From Amanita rubescens (taxonomy: Eukaryota; Basidiomycota; Agaricomycetes; Agaricales; Amanitaceae): DNA of 64,000 bases. Numbering within the stretch: position 1 is the first letter of the stretch; each line of letters begins with the position of its first letter. The DNA is taken from NCBI GenBank assembly GCA_015039365.1, contig WION01000044.1, positions 1 through 64,000 of the forward strand, in the 5' to 3' direction. Both the position numbers and the translations under genes were made by a program. The notes below the pieces were generated by a model. The model was not told the origin of the DNA and did no database searches. It saw nothing but the letters and a program-made list of their open reading frames with translations. This document shows positions 11,924-22,063 of the stretch, piece by piece.

Positions 11924-13434
11924 TATCAGATAAGTAATCAAGTGCTGGGGGTAGTAGAGATAAGTGGACCTTGCTTTATACCTTTGGAGAATCTTGCCTC
12001 GTATTTCGGCTCCTTTGAAATGTTTCCGGAAGAAGTGAGATCATTTGACAAGATTGTCAAACTGCATGCTTGGAACCGAACATGCCCGCTTTCTATTCTT
12101 GAACGGTCAACCGGTCATTGCCCCAGGCTCCCACGACGAAATGAGCTATTAGCTTCGATTAACACTGACTAGGACTAACCAAATGCTCCCGCCCTTGCCC
12201 TGCACGGTAGCCAGAGTGTTGACACAGATTGGGGGCCTAATGGTGAAAATCTGGCGAGAGATGTTTTAGGAATGCATTTGGACCGGTTTTGGGTGGCACG
12301 GAGATCCGAGATAAGAATTGTTGAACACTATCTCCTCCGCGTGAGAGCTTCAAGAGACCAATAATAATGCCAACAAACAGTTGGTACCGCCACCGTGATC
12401 CTAACACTTGTTAGACCGTGCGTGGGAGAAAAAAGGAAAAGGACCGTCAGGAAGAGAGGGCTCAAGTTGCATGGACGAACGACGTGATAGGGAAGCTCTC
12501 CATCGAGAGGTCATCTCGGGTAGAGGAGACCACGCGAAGAACATTTACTTTAGCGCGTGGCCGCGTGCCAACCCTTCAACTTCCCGCAACTTTCTCCCTC
12601 GCTTGCCCTTCTTACTCCGCTTCTGCTTTGCTCTTTCACCGTTTCAAGACCCTCCCCGTCCCAGCGTACGGACCCTTACAGGAGCTGTCGATGATTCGAG
12701 TTGCTTGACAACCGCCCCTCCCGAGGATACCGCTCTCAACCGGAGGGTCGGTTGAACTATCCCTGAGCATCAACAACCTCATACTCGAATATCTACATCA
12801 AGTTGTCCGTTAGCAATCTCAGGTAAGCGCCGTCGCTGTACGAGGCCGATTCGAGCTAATTACGTATATGAACAGGAAAAAAGGGAAGCGTATGGTGGAT
12901 TCGAGTTTGCAGCGCACGGTATTCCCGTCGTCATGAAGGTTCGTACCCATCTATTTATTTCCCCTTTCTAATTCCACATTCGTTTCCCATTTCCTCTTCG
13001 TCTTCATCCTTTGCTTATCCTCACGCGTAACTGGCTGACGTCCTGGAATAGCCGGTACCTACTGTACTAAGTGCATTAATATGGGCTCGATAACATGGCG
13101 TTGTCCTCTATCACGTTGATGCCGGTGAGGGCGGCAGGGGCATCGAGTGGGTTTGATAGCTGCAGTTTCGTATGTGTACGGTACGGGATACCGTATTACG
13201 GTCGGCAGCCCTACCCTTATTCAATATGGTCCATTTGCACTGGCGACCAATAATTCTGCCAAACTTGCTTACGGTAAATGTCATCGTGACAATCTTGGTT
13301 GCACCTGTGTTATTTTTTACGCTAACATAACATTTTGTCACAGAGGCTGCAAGCACGTTATTCAATACCACGCAGGTTTGGAAGTTATTGTCAAATACAT
13401 GAATCCGGTCTCTACCCTAACCAAATAATCCATT
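11924..13434. other. 1.5 kb with no assignable gene
   Basis: Exon-like fragments occur on the plus strand (12876-12938, and a 93-codon frame at 13147-13428 containing GYRITVGSPTLIQYGPFA), and the minus strand is also open over 13111-13371. No motif is recognisable, and I could not join them into one gene. This may be the relic of a small secreted or lectin-like gene. Confidence 0.35.
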
Positions 13435-14753
13435 TCATTCGAACAAGAATCTGGTGAACTACAGGTATTGTTAGATAGAGCAGTCGCAGACGTGTAATAC
13501 TCACACAATTTTTGTCGCCCCCTGCCCATGGCACGAATGATACTTCTGAACCCTCCACATCCTCATCAGACTCCAGAATTGAATCTCCCTCTATCCTCAA
13601 TTGAAAGTCGACTTTATCAACCTGGACGACGAGTCTGAAGTGCTCCTTCTTGGGTTCTTTCTTGTATTTCTTGAAAAGGCATGCATCTCTCACTTTCTCA
13701 ATCAATCGCACTTCATTCCTGTCAGTAGGATCAAACATCGCCCACTTTCCATCGTTTGTCGTCGCCATCGCATAGAGCACTATCCCCTTTTTTGCCGTTA
13801 TTACTTGCGCTGGCATCAAATCAAATTGGGTTCCAGAACCAAGTCGCACGCGCCCAAAACCAAAATCCCCCTTGAAACTAAGAAAGAGGCCCCGCGAAGG
13901 TAGCTTAGGTAGGGTAGGATCCTTGCGGATCTCCGTCGCTCGGAGTTGTACGCCTGTCTGCAACACGTTGGAGCCAAGCCAGGAATATATCTCACGGAGG
14001 AGCTCTGGCGTGAGACGAGCGCCACGACTGCTGTGGCCGTCTTTGCGGCCGTTGTTGCTGAATACGCACGACCATGTTAGTAACTGAGATTGCCCAAGGG
14101 ATGGAAAGCTCGTACTGGATTGCAACCGCCATTTGGGTTTTACTGTATTCTATCCATACGACAGAGCCGCTTATGCCTTTCTGGGTCGTAGCGTCGTACT
14201 CCACCCAGGTCGGGTGACATACGCAACCCTTCGGGTCCGTCGATGTGGCGGGACAACCGTCTGGGGTGTCGAACTGGAAACCACTGATATAGACGTTACC
14301 CTCGAAGTACTTTGCATACGCGAGCTTCATGCTAAAACCGAACCCGCGCTGGTCGCTAGACGAAGATTTGGGGATGCATATGACACCGTAGTCTTCTTCT
14401 GGGCTCCCTGCAACCTTGTAGTTTTTGCCCACATATATGTCCTTGGGCGCGACGGTGCAAGTCGTCACGTCCGGATTGTTGTAGATGACAACGACATCGG
14501 TCATGCGCGTACCGTCTGGCGTTGACAAGTTGTGTGCAGCAGTGAGGATGACATGTTTGTCTTTTACGTCAGGGAGGTTGAGAAAAAAACCGCTGCCATA
14601 GTTCTTGTTTTTGCCCTGAAAGAAGGCGAGCTTGACAACCCAGTTTCTAATGACATCGAAATCAGCGAAGTCGAGGCCAGCATCCTCGACAACGTCAACC
14701 TCTCTGCGCCAATCTGGATGCTCCCATTCGCGGTCCGAGACGTCATCTTCCAT
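13435..14753 (-). CDS. trypsin/V8-fold serine protease
   Basis: Chymotrypsin-fold protease. Visible are VILTAAHNLSTPDG (catalytic His), EEDYGVICIP (catalytic Asp) and QKGISGSVVW (nucleophile Ser in GxSGS form, as in V8/glutamyl endopeptidases, not GDSGG). Next is the strand MAVAIHNNG, reached through a 58 bp intron with donor GTACGA, a perfect TACTAAC branch site and acceptor ATTCAG (about 14052-14109). The region after it continues without frame breaks (LTPELLREIYSWLGSNVLQT). A last intron joins GGDKNC to FTRFLFE, stop 13435-13437. The C-terminal 150 residues after the protease have no recognised domain. There is no obvious signal peptide (N-terminus MEDDVSDREWEH), so it is probably cytosolic, as in proteases tied to NLR-type pathways. 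All three triad positions are present. Confidence 0.8.
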
Positions 14754-14854
14754 TAGCGAGATCGGCGGTATGTAGGCAATGTATACTGTTTGAGAGGAAC
14801 CGTTTGAGCCCTGCTGAGAAACTACTTATACACACCATAACATATGCTAGCCTC

Positions 14855-15015
14855 GTTCACTACGACCCAGAACCTAGGCGAGGCCCTGTTAATCCTGAAA
14901 CCCGGTTCCTATCTAGACAGCATTTTGGCGCTAGCGCTACTAGGACCCCGGAGAACCTCGGCGAAGTTCTGATCTTGAAAAGCGGTTCCTATATCTGGAC
15001 AGCGTTTTTGGGAAA
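14855..15015. repeat. two-copy tandem repeat, about 83 bp
   Basis: AGAACCTAGGCGAGG at 14869 recurs as AGAACCTCGGCGAAG at 14952, followed in both by TCCTGAAA/TCTTGAAA, CGGTTCCTAT, GGACAGC-like and TTTTGG blocks. The copies have diverged, so the duplication is not recent. It lies in the gap between two convergent/tandem minus-strand genes. Confidence 0.65.
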
Positions 15016-15179
15016 CTGAAAGCCATGCCTTCCAACATTGTCATGGGATGAGGGTAGCTTGTTCCCGTGTTAGTTCACGGGTAGGTTTCCGAATGGGAGC
15101 TCTCATTAGTAATCAATACTGGGATTCAAACAATATACATGCATGACACCGGAGCTACTACAAGTAAAGAAAAAAAATC

Positions 15180-16700
15180 TCAATCACTGTAGTAGACGTG
15201 TGCTCGCTCCACCAGATGACTTTGCTTCGCCCTGGGGCTCACTAAATCATGCGTCAACATTGCAGAACGAGCGAGAGGGCGAAATGAGTACTTCTCGTTA
15301 TCGATGCTATCCATTTCGTCTAATCTGCTCGTGACTTCGGTTATCACTTGATTAAAGACGTTCCGAATGAACTCGTTGTTGGTGTATGTGAAGATCAAGA
15401 CGAGGAGCGAAACCATGAATTCTACCAGGCGCGTCTCCAATTCGCTCGGGGTTCTCTCGGTCCACTTCATGAAATCAGCCTCCAACTTTGTTCCCCCAGC
15501 TAGCATCTTCGCGGTCTGGCCCTGTGCATTTGTCGCGGTTAGAGACGCCCCTCGCTTCAAAAGCTCATGCACAACTTCCTTGTCCGCGACAACGGTAATG
15601 GCGTTCATAAGAGGGGTATTGAGATTGTTCTCAGGGTAGCACTCGTTGACATTTGCACCAGCATCGAGAAGAGCACGAACGATGCCGAGTCGGTTGCGGG
15701 CTGGCGAGCGCTTGGTGAGATAGAAGAGAGGTGTGCGATTTTGAGGTGAGATGGCGTTTGGATTAGCGCCCTCATGAAGAAGGAGCTTAACGATATCGAG
15801 GTGACCTCGCCAGCTTGCGGCCGCAAGGGGGGTAACAGAGTTGTCACCGCCGGGCGTGTCAATAATCGATGGATCTGAGGTGAGGTATCTCTTAAGAAGG
15901 GTCTCGGTCAGAGTACCGTTCCAAGCTTCGTTGCAGCATCGATCTACACTCCTCGTAGATGTAAATTTGCCTTTCTCATCTATCTTGCCCAGAACCGACA
16001 TCTTGGAATTTGCGATTCGCAATACGGTATTTTCTTCCGTTAGCGCGTAAGCCTCGAACTCCCCGCTTTTCTGATCTGCAGATACTATGAACTGCTTGGG
16101 AATTTGGTCGAAGGCGTGTTTCTCCAAAATCTTGTCAGTCCAGTTACCTAGGCGCGCTTCTGTGACATAGTGGATGCAGTTATCTTTGGCAGAGATGTAG
16201 AACACGTATATTCTATCGTTGGCGACTGCGCTCGAAAGAGGACTCCCTTTCTTGGGAGACACACGGAGAGCCTCGGGCTGGAAATCCTTATTCAAATATA
16301 CCAAGCCTCCGGAATGATCCTGGAAAATTACACGCAAACTGTTGTCGGCGCCAAAAAATGCAGTGAGCTTTCCATCCGGATGTACCACATGGCGCCGTTT
16401 GGTGTCAACGTCAAACCATTCCTCCTCCTCCTCGTTGTACTGCAGCACGCGAATCGTGGAATCAGAGGAGATGCAAATGACAAGTTGGGTATCGGGATTG
16501 GTAAGGTAGGCGGCTGTTGAATTTGGACGAACAGAGACGGCGACGAGCTCCTGGTCATCAAAGGAGCTGCCAGTCCAATGCTTGGAGATGAGGGAGGATC
16601 CATCGGGATCGACATAAAGCAGGCACTTCCCTTCGCCCTCAGGATGATCGCCAAAGCCGGCGGCGAGGAGGCAGTGTGCGACGTCTTGAAACTGAGTCAT
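15180..16700 (-). CDS. fucose-lectin-like propeller + ankyrin repeats + TM segment
   Basis: One open frame of 506 residues without introns. Residues 1-250 form repeated beta-propeller blades similar to fungal fucose-specific lectins: LLYVDPDGSSLISKHWTG, VYLNKDFQPEALRVSPKKG and IYVFYISAKDNCIHYV show the recurrent Y-x-x-x-D-N/G and W patterns. Residues 255-400 are ankyrin repeats (TPLAAASWRGHLDIVKLLL, RLGIVRALLDAGANVNE, NTPLMNAITVVADKEVVHEL). After them comes a hydrophobic helix (LVEFMVSLLVLIFTYTN) and a polar tail. A vWA domain, present in the 3443-4983 paralog, is absent. The start ATG at 16700 follows a CAAG-rich leader that is also duplicated at 5885. The protein combines glycan-binding and protein-binding modules near a membrane; function is inferred only. 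Confidence 0.75.
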   Translation of the reverse strand: MTQFQDVAHCLLAAGFGDHPEGEGKCLLYVDPDGSSLISKHWTGSSFDDQELVAVSVRPNSTAAYLTNPDTQLVICISSDSTIRVLQYNEEEEEWFDVDTKRRHVVHPDGKLTAFFGADNSLRVIFQDHSGGLVYLNKDFQPEALRVSPKKGSPLSSAVANDRIYVFYISAKDNCIHYVTEARLGNWTDKILEKHAFDQIPKQFIVSADQKSGEFEAYALTEENTVLRIANSKMSVLGKIDEKGKFTSTRSVDRCCNEAWNGTLTETLLKRYLTSDPSIIDTPGGDNSVTPLAAASWRGHLDIVKLLLHEGANPNAISPQNRTPLFYLTKRSPARNRLGIVRALLDAGANVNECYPENNLNTPLMNAITVVADKEVVHELLKRGASLTATNAQGQTAKMLAGGTKLEADFMKWTERTPSELETRLVEFMVSLLVLIFTYTNNEFIRNVFNQVITEVTSRLDEMDSIDNEKYSFRPLARSAMLTHDLVSPRAKQSHLVERAHVYYSD

Positions 16701-17224
16701 TCTTGGGTAGTTGGGATGCAGACGTCGTATTCAATGCAAGAGGGGGGGGAGGTTTTAGACTTGAATCTTGAAGTGAAATCGCTCTAATGACAAGGCCATT
16801 CAGAAGCCGCATTTTCAGATCGGACACTTGAAGTCTATTCCTGCTATCAAATGGGACGGAATCATTAATACCAATCACTGGTTGAATGGTGTTCATTCTC
16901 TGGTCCCAGATAGGAAGGACCTCGAAAAAGTAAAGGTCAACAATCTACGTACCGTTTGCCCGACTTCTAGTGGTTATGCCGTGAAGGCTGGAAATCGATT
17001 TGGTACGCAACCCCATGGAGAATGATGCTACACCACGCGGTCTCATTTGAGTTGTGATCCTGAAAACTTGAATCTCATTGTTTTCATGTTCGTCCCCCAA
17101 TTCTCAACCTAGTAAGTTTAAAGTAAGTTGAAAGTTCAACGGATTGCAGGCCTTTTCCCGAGCTGCGGATGTCACATCGAGTTGATCGTTCCTTCAAATT
17201 TCATACTGCGATTGTACAGCTATT

Positions 17225-17400
17225 GCATATCACCCAGATAGATTGTAATTTCAAGTTTGTGATTTAAACCTTTAAGGTGACTTACGGTTAGTAAAATGTA
17301 AATTTAGCCTATTCCATGGTTCTTACGAGCATGAATTCACGCGCTGGGTAACTCTTACTGCGGAACATGATGTCGACGGAAAGAGTGTTGCATGATGGCT
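17225..17400 (+). repeat. dispersed repeat, partner of 5300-5460
   Basis: Shares TGTAATTTCAAGTTTGTGAT, GGTGACTTACGGTTAG and CTGCGGAACATGATGT with the minus strand of 5300-5460. Both copies lie just upstream of lectin- or vWA-family sequence. Confidence 0.6.
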
Positions 17401-17479
17401 TGTTTGGACCCGGTGGTCGCCGACGTTATTTCGGAGTTACCCTAGGGCTCCTTCGGCCTCGGAATTTCGTTCTTTGCAA

Positions 17480-17625
17480 GGAGATCAGCATCTACAACCG
17501 CCACGATTGGAAACGGTTTTCCAACAGAAGAGCTGCCTTTTGCGTTCCTTGGTCCGCGCGACCCATCCGTACATGACATGCAGCACCCCGAAACGTTATC
17601 ACTAGTTAGATATCGCGGAAGATCA
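17480..17625 (+). pseudogene. third, degenerate copy of the vWA gene N-terminal region
   Basis: The block reading GCGATTGGA..GGCGTTCCAACAG and CATGACATGCAGCACCCCGA matches the N-terminal exon region of the two vWA genes (for example ATGCAGCACCCCGACACG at about 19575). The matching residues read MQHPETLS here and MQHPDTLS there. The flanks do not match, and no vWA core follows, so this is an isolated relic immediately 5' of the lectin-only gene. Confidence 0.55.
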
Positions 17626-17925
17626 TCGAATCAGGCGACAAGATTTCACAGTATTATCACAGAATCTCCGAGTCACCGCTCGCTATCTGAAATCCAGAAA
17701 GTGAGACATAACGTGGGTGAAAAAGCTCCCAGGTTTGGATGGAGGTTGGATCTTGACCGGAATGGTGATGTGTACGGTTTATCACCTGTTTCATACAAGC
17801 GACGCCTCATTTGAATATTTAGCTTTGAGTTCCCGAGAAAGAACTGTGTCGTCCCTTCAGAAGCGTGAAAAGTTTGTCCCCCATTCTAGACAACGAATTC
17901 AAACTGACAATTTATCAAGACTTTA

Positions 17926-18810
17926 ATGTCTCAACTCCAGGATATCGTACGCATTCTCTTAGCTGCGGGTGCTCATGTGGATCCCCAGCAGGGCAGGGGA
18001 GTCCGCTTGCTCTATGTCGGCTCTGAAGATGGCACCCTCATGTCCCAGCTGTGGACTGGCGATCGCTTCGACGAAAAGGAGCTCATTGCGGACTCTGCTC
18101 GTCTGAATTCCACCGCCGCTTACCTCTTCACACCTACCGACAGATCCGTTCTCTACGTTTCACCCTCCTCGACCCTCGGCGTCGCCCGCTACAGCGAAGA
18201 TGAGGAGGAATGGGTCTCCGACGACTCCATCCCACAGTTCCAGGTTGATCCAGATGGAAAAGTCACTGCGGCTGGCAGCTCAGGCGGGCTTGGACATGTG
18301 TTCTTCCAAAATCGGTCGAAACAATTAGTTCATCTCGATGAAGCGTGGACTCCCACTGTTCTTCCCGTGAATCCCGTGAACGGTACCCCCCTTCTGGCCA
18401 TGGTCGTCGAGGGACAGATGCATTTGTATTACGTCTCGGCCAGTGATAATCGCATGCATTGCGTATTCCAGCAACAGGACAGTGGTTGGACCGACAACAG
18501 TCTTCCCTACCCTTTCGAAATGAAGCTCAGGCAGTTCGTCATGGTAACGGAGGGAAGTGGAACTTTGGTCCCGGTTGCGCTGACTGAGCAGAATCAGCTG
18601 TTGTGGTTTAAGGCAGATGGAAGTAGGACCATTCTGGGTTCTGTGAATGATGCAGGTACATTCGTGGCATCGTCATCTGAGGAAAATGTTTTTGGGTTTC
18701 AATGTGCTGGTTGCCGTGGTATCAGGTGCCCCTTGTTTGACTTCACACACTTGCGAGTGATTAGCCCAGAGACGTTGAAAGAGAATGAAGCAAATTGTGG
18801 AGGAAATTGA
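17926..18810 (+). CDS. fucose-lectin-like beta-propeller protein, lectin module only
   Basis: An intronless 294-residue frame starts MSQLQDIVRILLAAG, parallel to the N-terminus of the 15180-16700 paralog (MTQFQDVAHCLLAAG). Propeller-like motifs run through residue about 250: LLYVGSEDGTLMSQLWTG, VFFQNRSKQLVHLDEAW, LYYVSASDNRMHCVFQQ. The paralogy ends just where ankyrin repeats begin in the other gene (ILGSVNDAGTF versus VLGKIDEKGKF). The last 45 residues are unrelated and Cys-containing, so this is a truncated derivative that may still encode a working cytosolic lectin. No signal peptide is seen. Fungal lectins of this class bind fucosylated glycans and are often toxic to grazers; that role is inferred. 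Confidence 0.7.
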   Translation: MSQLQDIVRILLAAGAHVDPQQGRGVRLLYVGSEDGTLMSQLWTGDRFDEKELIADSARLNSTAAYLFTPTDRSVLYVSPSSTLGVARYSEDEEEWVSDDSIPQFQVDPDGKVTAAGSSGGLGHVFFQNRSKQLVHLDEAWTPTVLPVNPVNGTPLLAMVVEGQMHLYYVSASDNRMHCVFQQQDSGWTDNSLPYPFEMKLRQFVMVTEGSGTLVPVALTEQNQLLWFKADGSRTILGSVNDAGTFVASSSEENVFGFQCAGCRGIRCPLFDFTHLRVISPETLKENEANCGGN

Positions 18811-19122
18811 AATGTTAGCACAAGTTGTGTACAACGTACGATTCTGAATTCTAAAAAACCGGTGTAAATATAGGCTGAAGTAGTACTGGTACAATCTGTC
18901 GCGTTTCACACAAGGGCAACATTTCAATGCTCTGACATTTCCATGTTCAAGGACCAGCGAAAGGTGGAAATGTTATGAGGACGAGGTCGGAGACACCATT
19001 CATATCTCTGTTTTCCACCCTCAGCCTGCATCTGTGCCATCTGACACGCCCAAGGCGCGCCATCCGCGAAGGAAGATACTAAAGGCCAGGTTAATATTCC
19101 AGCGTTGAGAGATATCCTTAAG

Positions 19123-21500
19123 TTGGCCTGTGACTTCTACCGGTTCGTCGAAAAGTGAGAACTCTTCGATGGCGTCCGACATGGTTACAGTATTCCTTAA
19201 GGGGAGCCATAGTAGAGAAACTCAAGTTGGAAGCCTCGTGTTGACGGCAAGTGCGGCACTAGGACCCTGATATAATCTAAGTACGTCACGCGTCACTCGT
19301 CACCCTGAGTTACATTGCCCCTGACACTCAGGAATTTGTCTGGACTTTGGATCTGGGTCCTCAATTTCAGTGTTTCCTCAAAATCTATCCGGATTGGTAT
19401 ACTCGGACTCGCTTGTTCATATCGGGAATTCTCAAGGGGATGGTCAATTACATGCATGTTTTCACGATTTGCGCCTACCACCACCGCGATTGGAGATGGC
19501 GTTCCAACAGGTTGGCCTGACTCCCACTCGTTAATGTTGCCCGAAAATACGTTCTTTGATCAGCATGACCTGTATGGCATGCAGCACCCCGACACGTTGT
19601 CCTTCCAACAAGAAAAGAGTAAATTCCCCCCTACAGAGGCCTACGCACTTTCTAACCAGGAGCTCTCAGGATGTCTCCAGGGACTGAACAGTTGGGTTTA
19701 TTGTTCGTACCTTCCAGCGACTCATGGCGCACGATCTTCCGTTGACTTCATGCATTTAAGGGATCTGGTGATAATCCACGACGTCACCGGTAGCCAAGGA
19801 CCTTACATTGCAAAAACGACTAAACGCTGCGAGGAAATCTGCCTTTGTTTGCGAAGGTGCGGAAAGCTACAGCCCGGAGTCGGCTTTCGCGTGGCATTGA
19901 TCGCATTCCGCGATCACCCTCCCATGGATAACACGTTCGTTACCGAAGATTTCGGAGGATTTACCTACGAGCTCGAGGATGTACAGCGCAACCTGCGTAA
20001 GCTGACCGCAGCTGGCGGAGGCGACATTCCAGAGGCAGTTACGGCTGCCCTCGCTCGTGCGATTCGCCTCGATTGGAGACCTGACGCTACCAAGGTCGTC
20101 ATACTGATCACGGATGCTCCGCCGCATGGCATTGGGGATCCAAATGACAAAATACCAGGAGGAGACCCAGACGGTTAGTTACCCTCTGCCCAGTCAGCTT
20201 CTTCCGGTCATCGTTCTCTGTATGTTGTATGTTAGGGCATGACCCTTTGGTTTTGGCAAGACAGATGGCCAAAGAGAAAATTATCCTATCAGGTCTGTCA
20301 TCCGCAAATATGTCATGCAAAGTACATTTACTTTCTTCTAACTTAGTGATTGCATGCGAAGCGACCTTGAGTGGACATGCTGTAAATTACACAATTATAA
20401 TTCCCTTAACCCTTTCACGCTCTTTCTTCGCAGTATGCAAACGAATTCTATGAGGCACTAGCACGAATGACGACGTGAGATTTTGAAGTTCCCTTCGCAA
20501 TATCCTTCTGATCGTCATTTGAAGTGGCGTCATGTTTCCGTTGACAGACACCAATCTTCTCGCATCATTCATTATCGCCTCAACCCTTGAGACTATCGAT
20601 TTGAATAACCTGTCTCGACGATACGAACGATTCATCCTAGATCGAAAACATGCAGGGAAGAAATTAGAAGAGATTGCGAAAGAAGTTTTCGAAGAATTGA
20701 AACGCAACGGCACAACGGCTGTGGGAATCGAAACCGACAACCCCTACACGCCGGTGCGGGGAAAGGACATCCAGTTCTGGAAGGATGCCAAGGATCTTGC
20801 TTTTGCGAGGGCGAATCTAAAGAGTTTGACGGTAAGGACTTTGGCCTTTTCGTTGACTTGAAACACGTTCAAGTCCCCTGATTAGATATACGGTTCAGAT
20901 GGCCGTTTCACTGAGGAGTATAAGAAACGCAGAGGGGTCCATGCTGCTGGTGCCGAAGTCGAAATTACGTTCAGGAACAACGGTTCTGACCCCATCGAAT
21001 TCACGTATAGCACAGAGGATAAGCCCATAACTGGGGTAATCCTACCAGACGACGTTCAGCCGAGGCTATTTCAGATTGACGTTTCATACAATATTCAACT
21101 TTCTTCTCCGACGAAGGAAAAGGTTGTTGGGTGCGCTTGACTTATTTGTATGTTGAAGGGACACGTTCTAACCACACATACAGGCGCACGTTCTCGATAC
21201 GTGAGGATATGGATTTGGCGCTCTATCTCCTGCATCCGTAATTTCCATGTCATTTTTTATAGCACTGATATATAGTGAGATTGCAAAGTAGTTAGGTTGA
21301 ATGTCATTATGTCATACCGTGAACACCTGACCGGAATGATCAACGTCAACTTCGGGTCCTCAGCCTCGACGCGCAGGGCGAAGGGTCGGGTGTGCATATC
21401 GCTGACCTTTACTATGGACACCGACTCAGAGTTCTTTCTGTAGGCTGTAGAACGTGAAGATCTGACGTCAGGCTGTCGAATTTGGGTGAACAGAGCTGGT
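19123..21500 (-). repeat. arm 2 of the 2.4 kb inverted duplication
   Basis: Reverse-complement match to 6129-8488. Its inner end (19123) falls inside the start of the helical-protein gene: on the minus strand the frame reads MSDAIEEFSLFDEPVEVTGQ and then diverges, leaving only a promoter and 20 codons. Its outer end keeps the same lectin relic (VHPNSTA) as arm 1. The arms are about 10.6 kb apart. Confidence 0.85.
19315..21241 (+). CDS. vWA domain protein (arm 2 copy), 5' frame changed by a 4 bp deletion
   Basis: Paralog of the 6354-8293 gene. The vWA metal site (IIHDVTGSQGPYI), TFVTEDFGGFTYELED, AGGGDIPEAVTAAL and VILITDAPPHGIG are intact. The following exons join through the same introns (GGDPDG|HDPLVLARQMAKEK, ILS|VIACEATLSGHA, YANEFYEALARM, GVMFPLTDTNLLASFII). 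The last exons give ITFRNNGSDPIEFTY and RTFSIREDMDLALYLLHP, stop 21239-21241. Relative to arm 1, four bases are missing near 19329 (CTCACTGAGG becomes CTCAGG) and the start ATG is TTG. The N-terminal 60 codons are therefore read in another frame, or translation starts later. A protein with the full vWA and C-terminal region remains possible. Confidence 0.6.
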
Positions 21501-21985
21501 CCTACTTACCCTTCGCACCAGTGCACTGGTAGGTTGTATTCAGGGATAGATGAGCAAGAGCCACCTCTAGACGTACATGGCCATAATAGAAAATGCACGC
21601 CAACAGAACCAAATCTTCCTCGCGATAGTCGCAACAAATTAACGCGCATGCGACATAACGTTTGCCTCGATCGGTGGGGGCGTTGTTTAGCATCTCTCTA
21701 AGGACCTTGAGTGAGTCGATCCTAGTCCTAGTTGTCCCGTTTCCAACTATACGACGTTCCTCAGGAACACTCCCAAAAACCAAGAGCTGGGCGTTTGCAT
21801 TCTCAACGAGTTTTATGGTTCGGGTTATCCCATTCATGCATGGTCTTAAGGAAACCGTTGCTTAGTAGTGATAAGGAACTGAGCGTCCGAGTCATGGGGT
21901 GGGTATTGTCACTGTGACTAACCAAACAGTTATCATCTTGATCTTTACTAACCCTCGCGTTCTGCGATGAATCAGAAGTAGCCAT
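21500..21985 (-). pseudogene. N-terminal fragment of an HNH-nuclease-family gene
   Basis: The minus strand encodes QLLVFGSVPEERRIVGNGTT and VLREMLNNAPTDRGKRYVAC, the helical region that precedes the HNH domain in a family of basidiomycete HNH endonuclease-like proteins. It is closely related to the decayed copy at 47010-48363. A frame change separates the first 50 codons (from 21985) from the rest, and the frame runs out at 21502 with no HNH core. It lies directly outside arm 2 of the inverted repeat. Confidence 0.6.
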
Positions 21986-22063
21986 GCCAAATGAAAAGGT
22001 CTGTCTTCATATCTTGTCGAGCTTCAATGGCTGATTATGCCTGTGATGGTGTGGAAATAGCTA

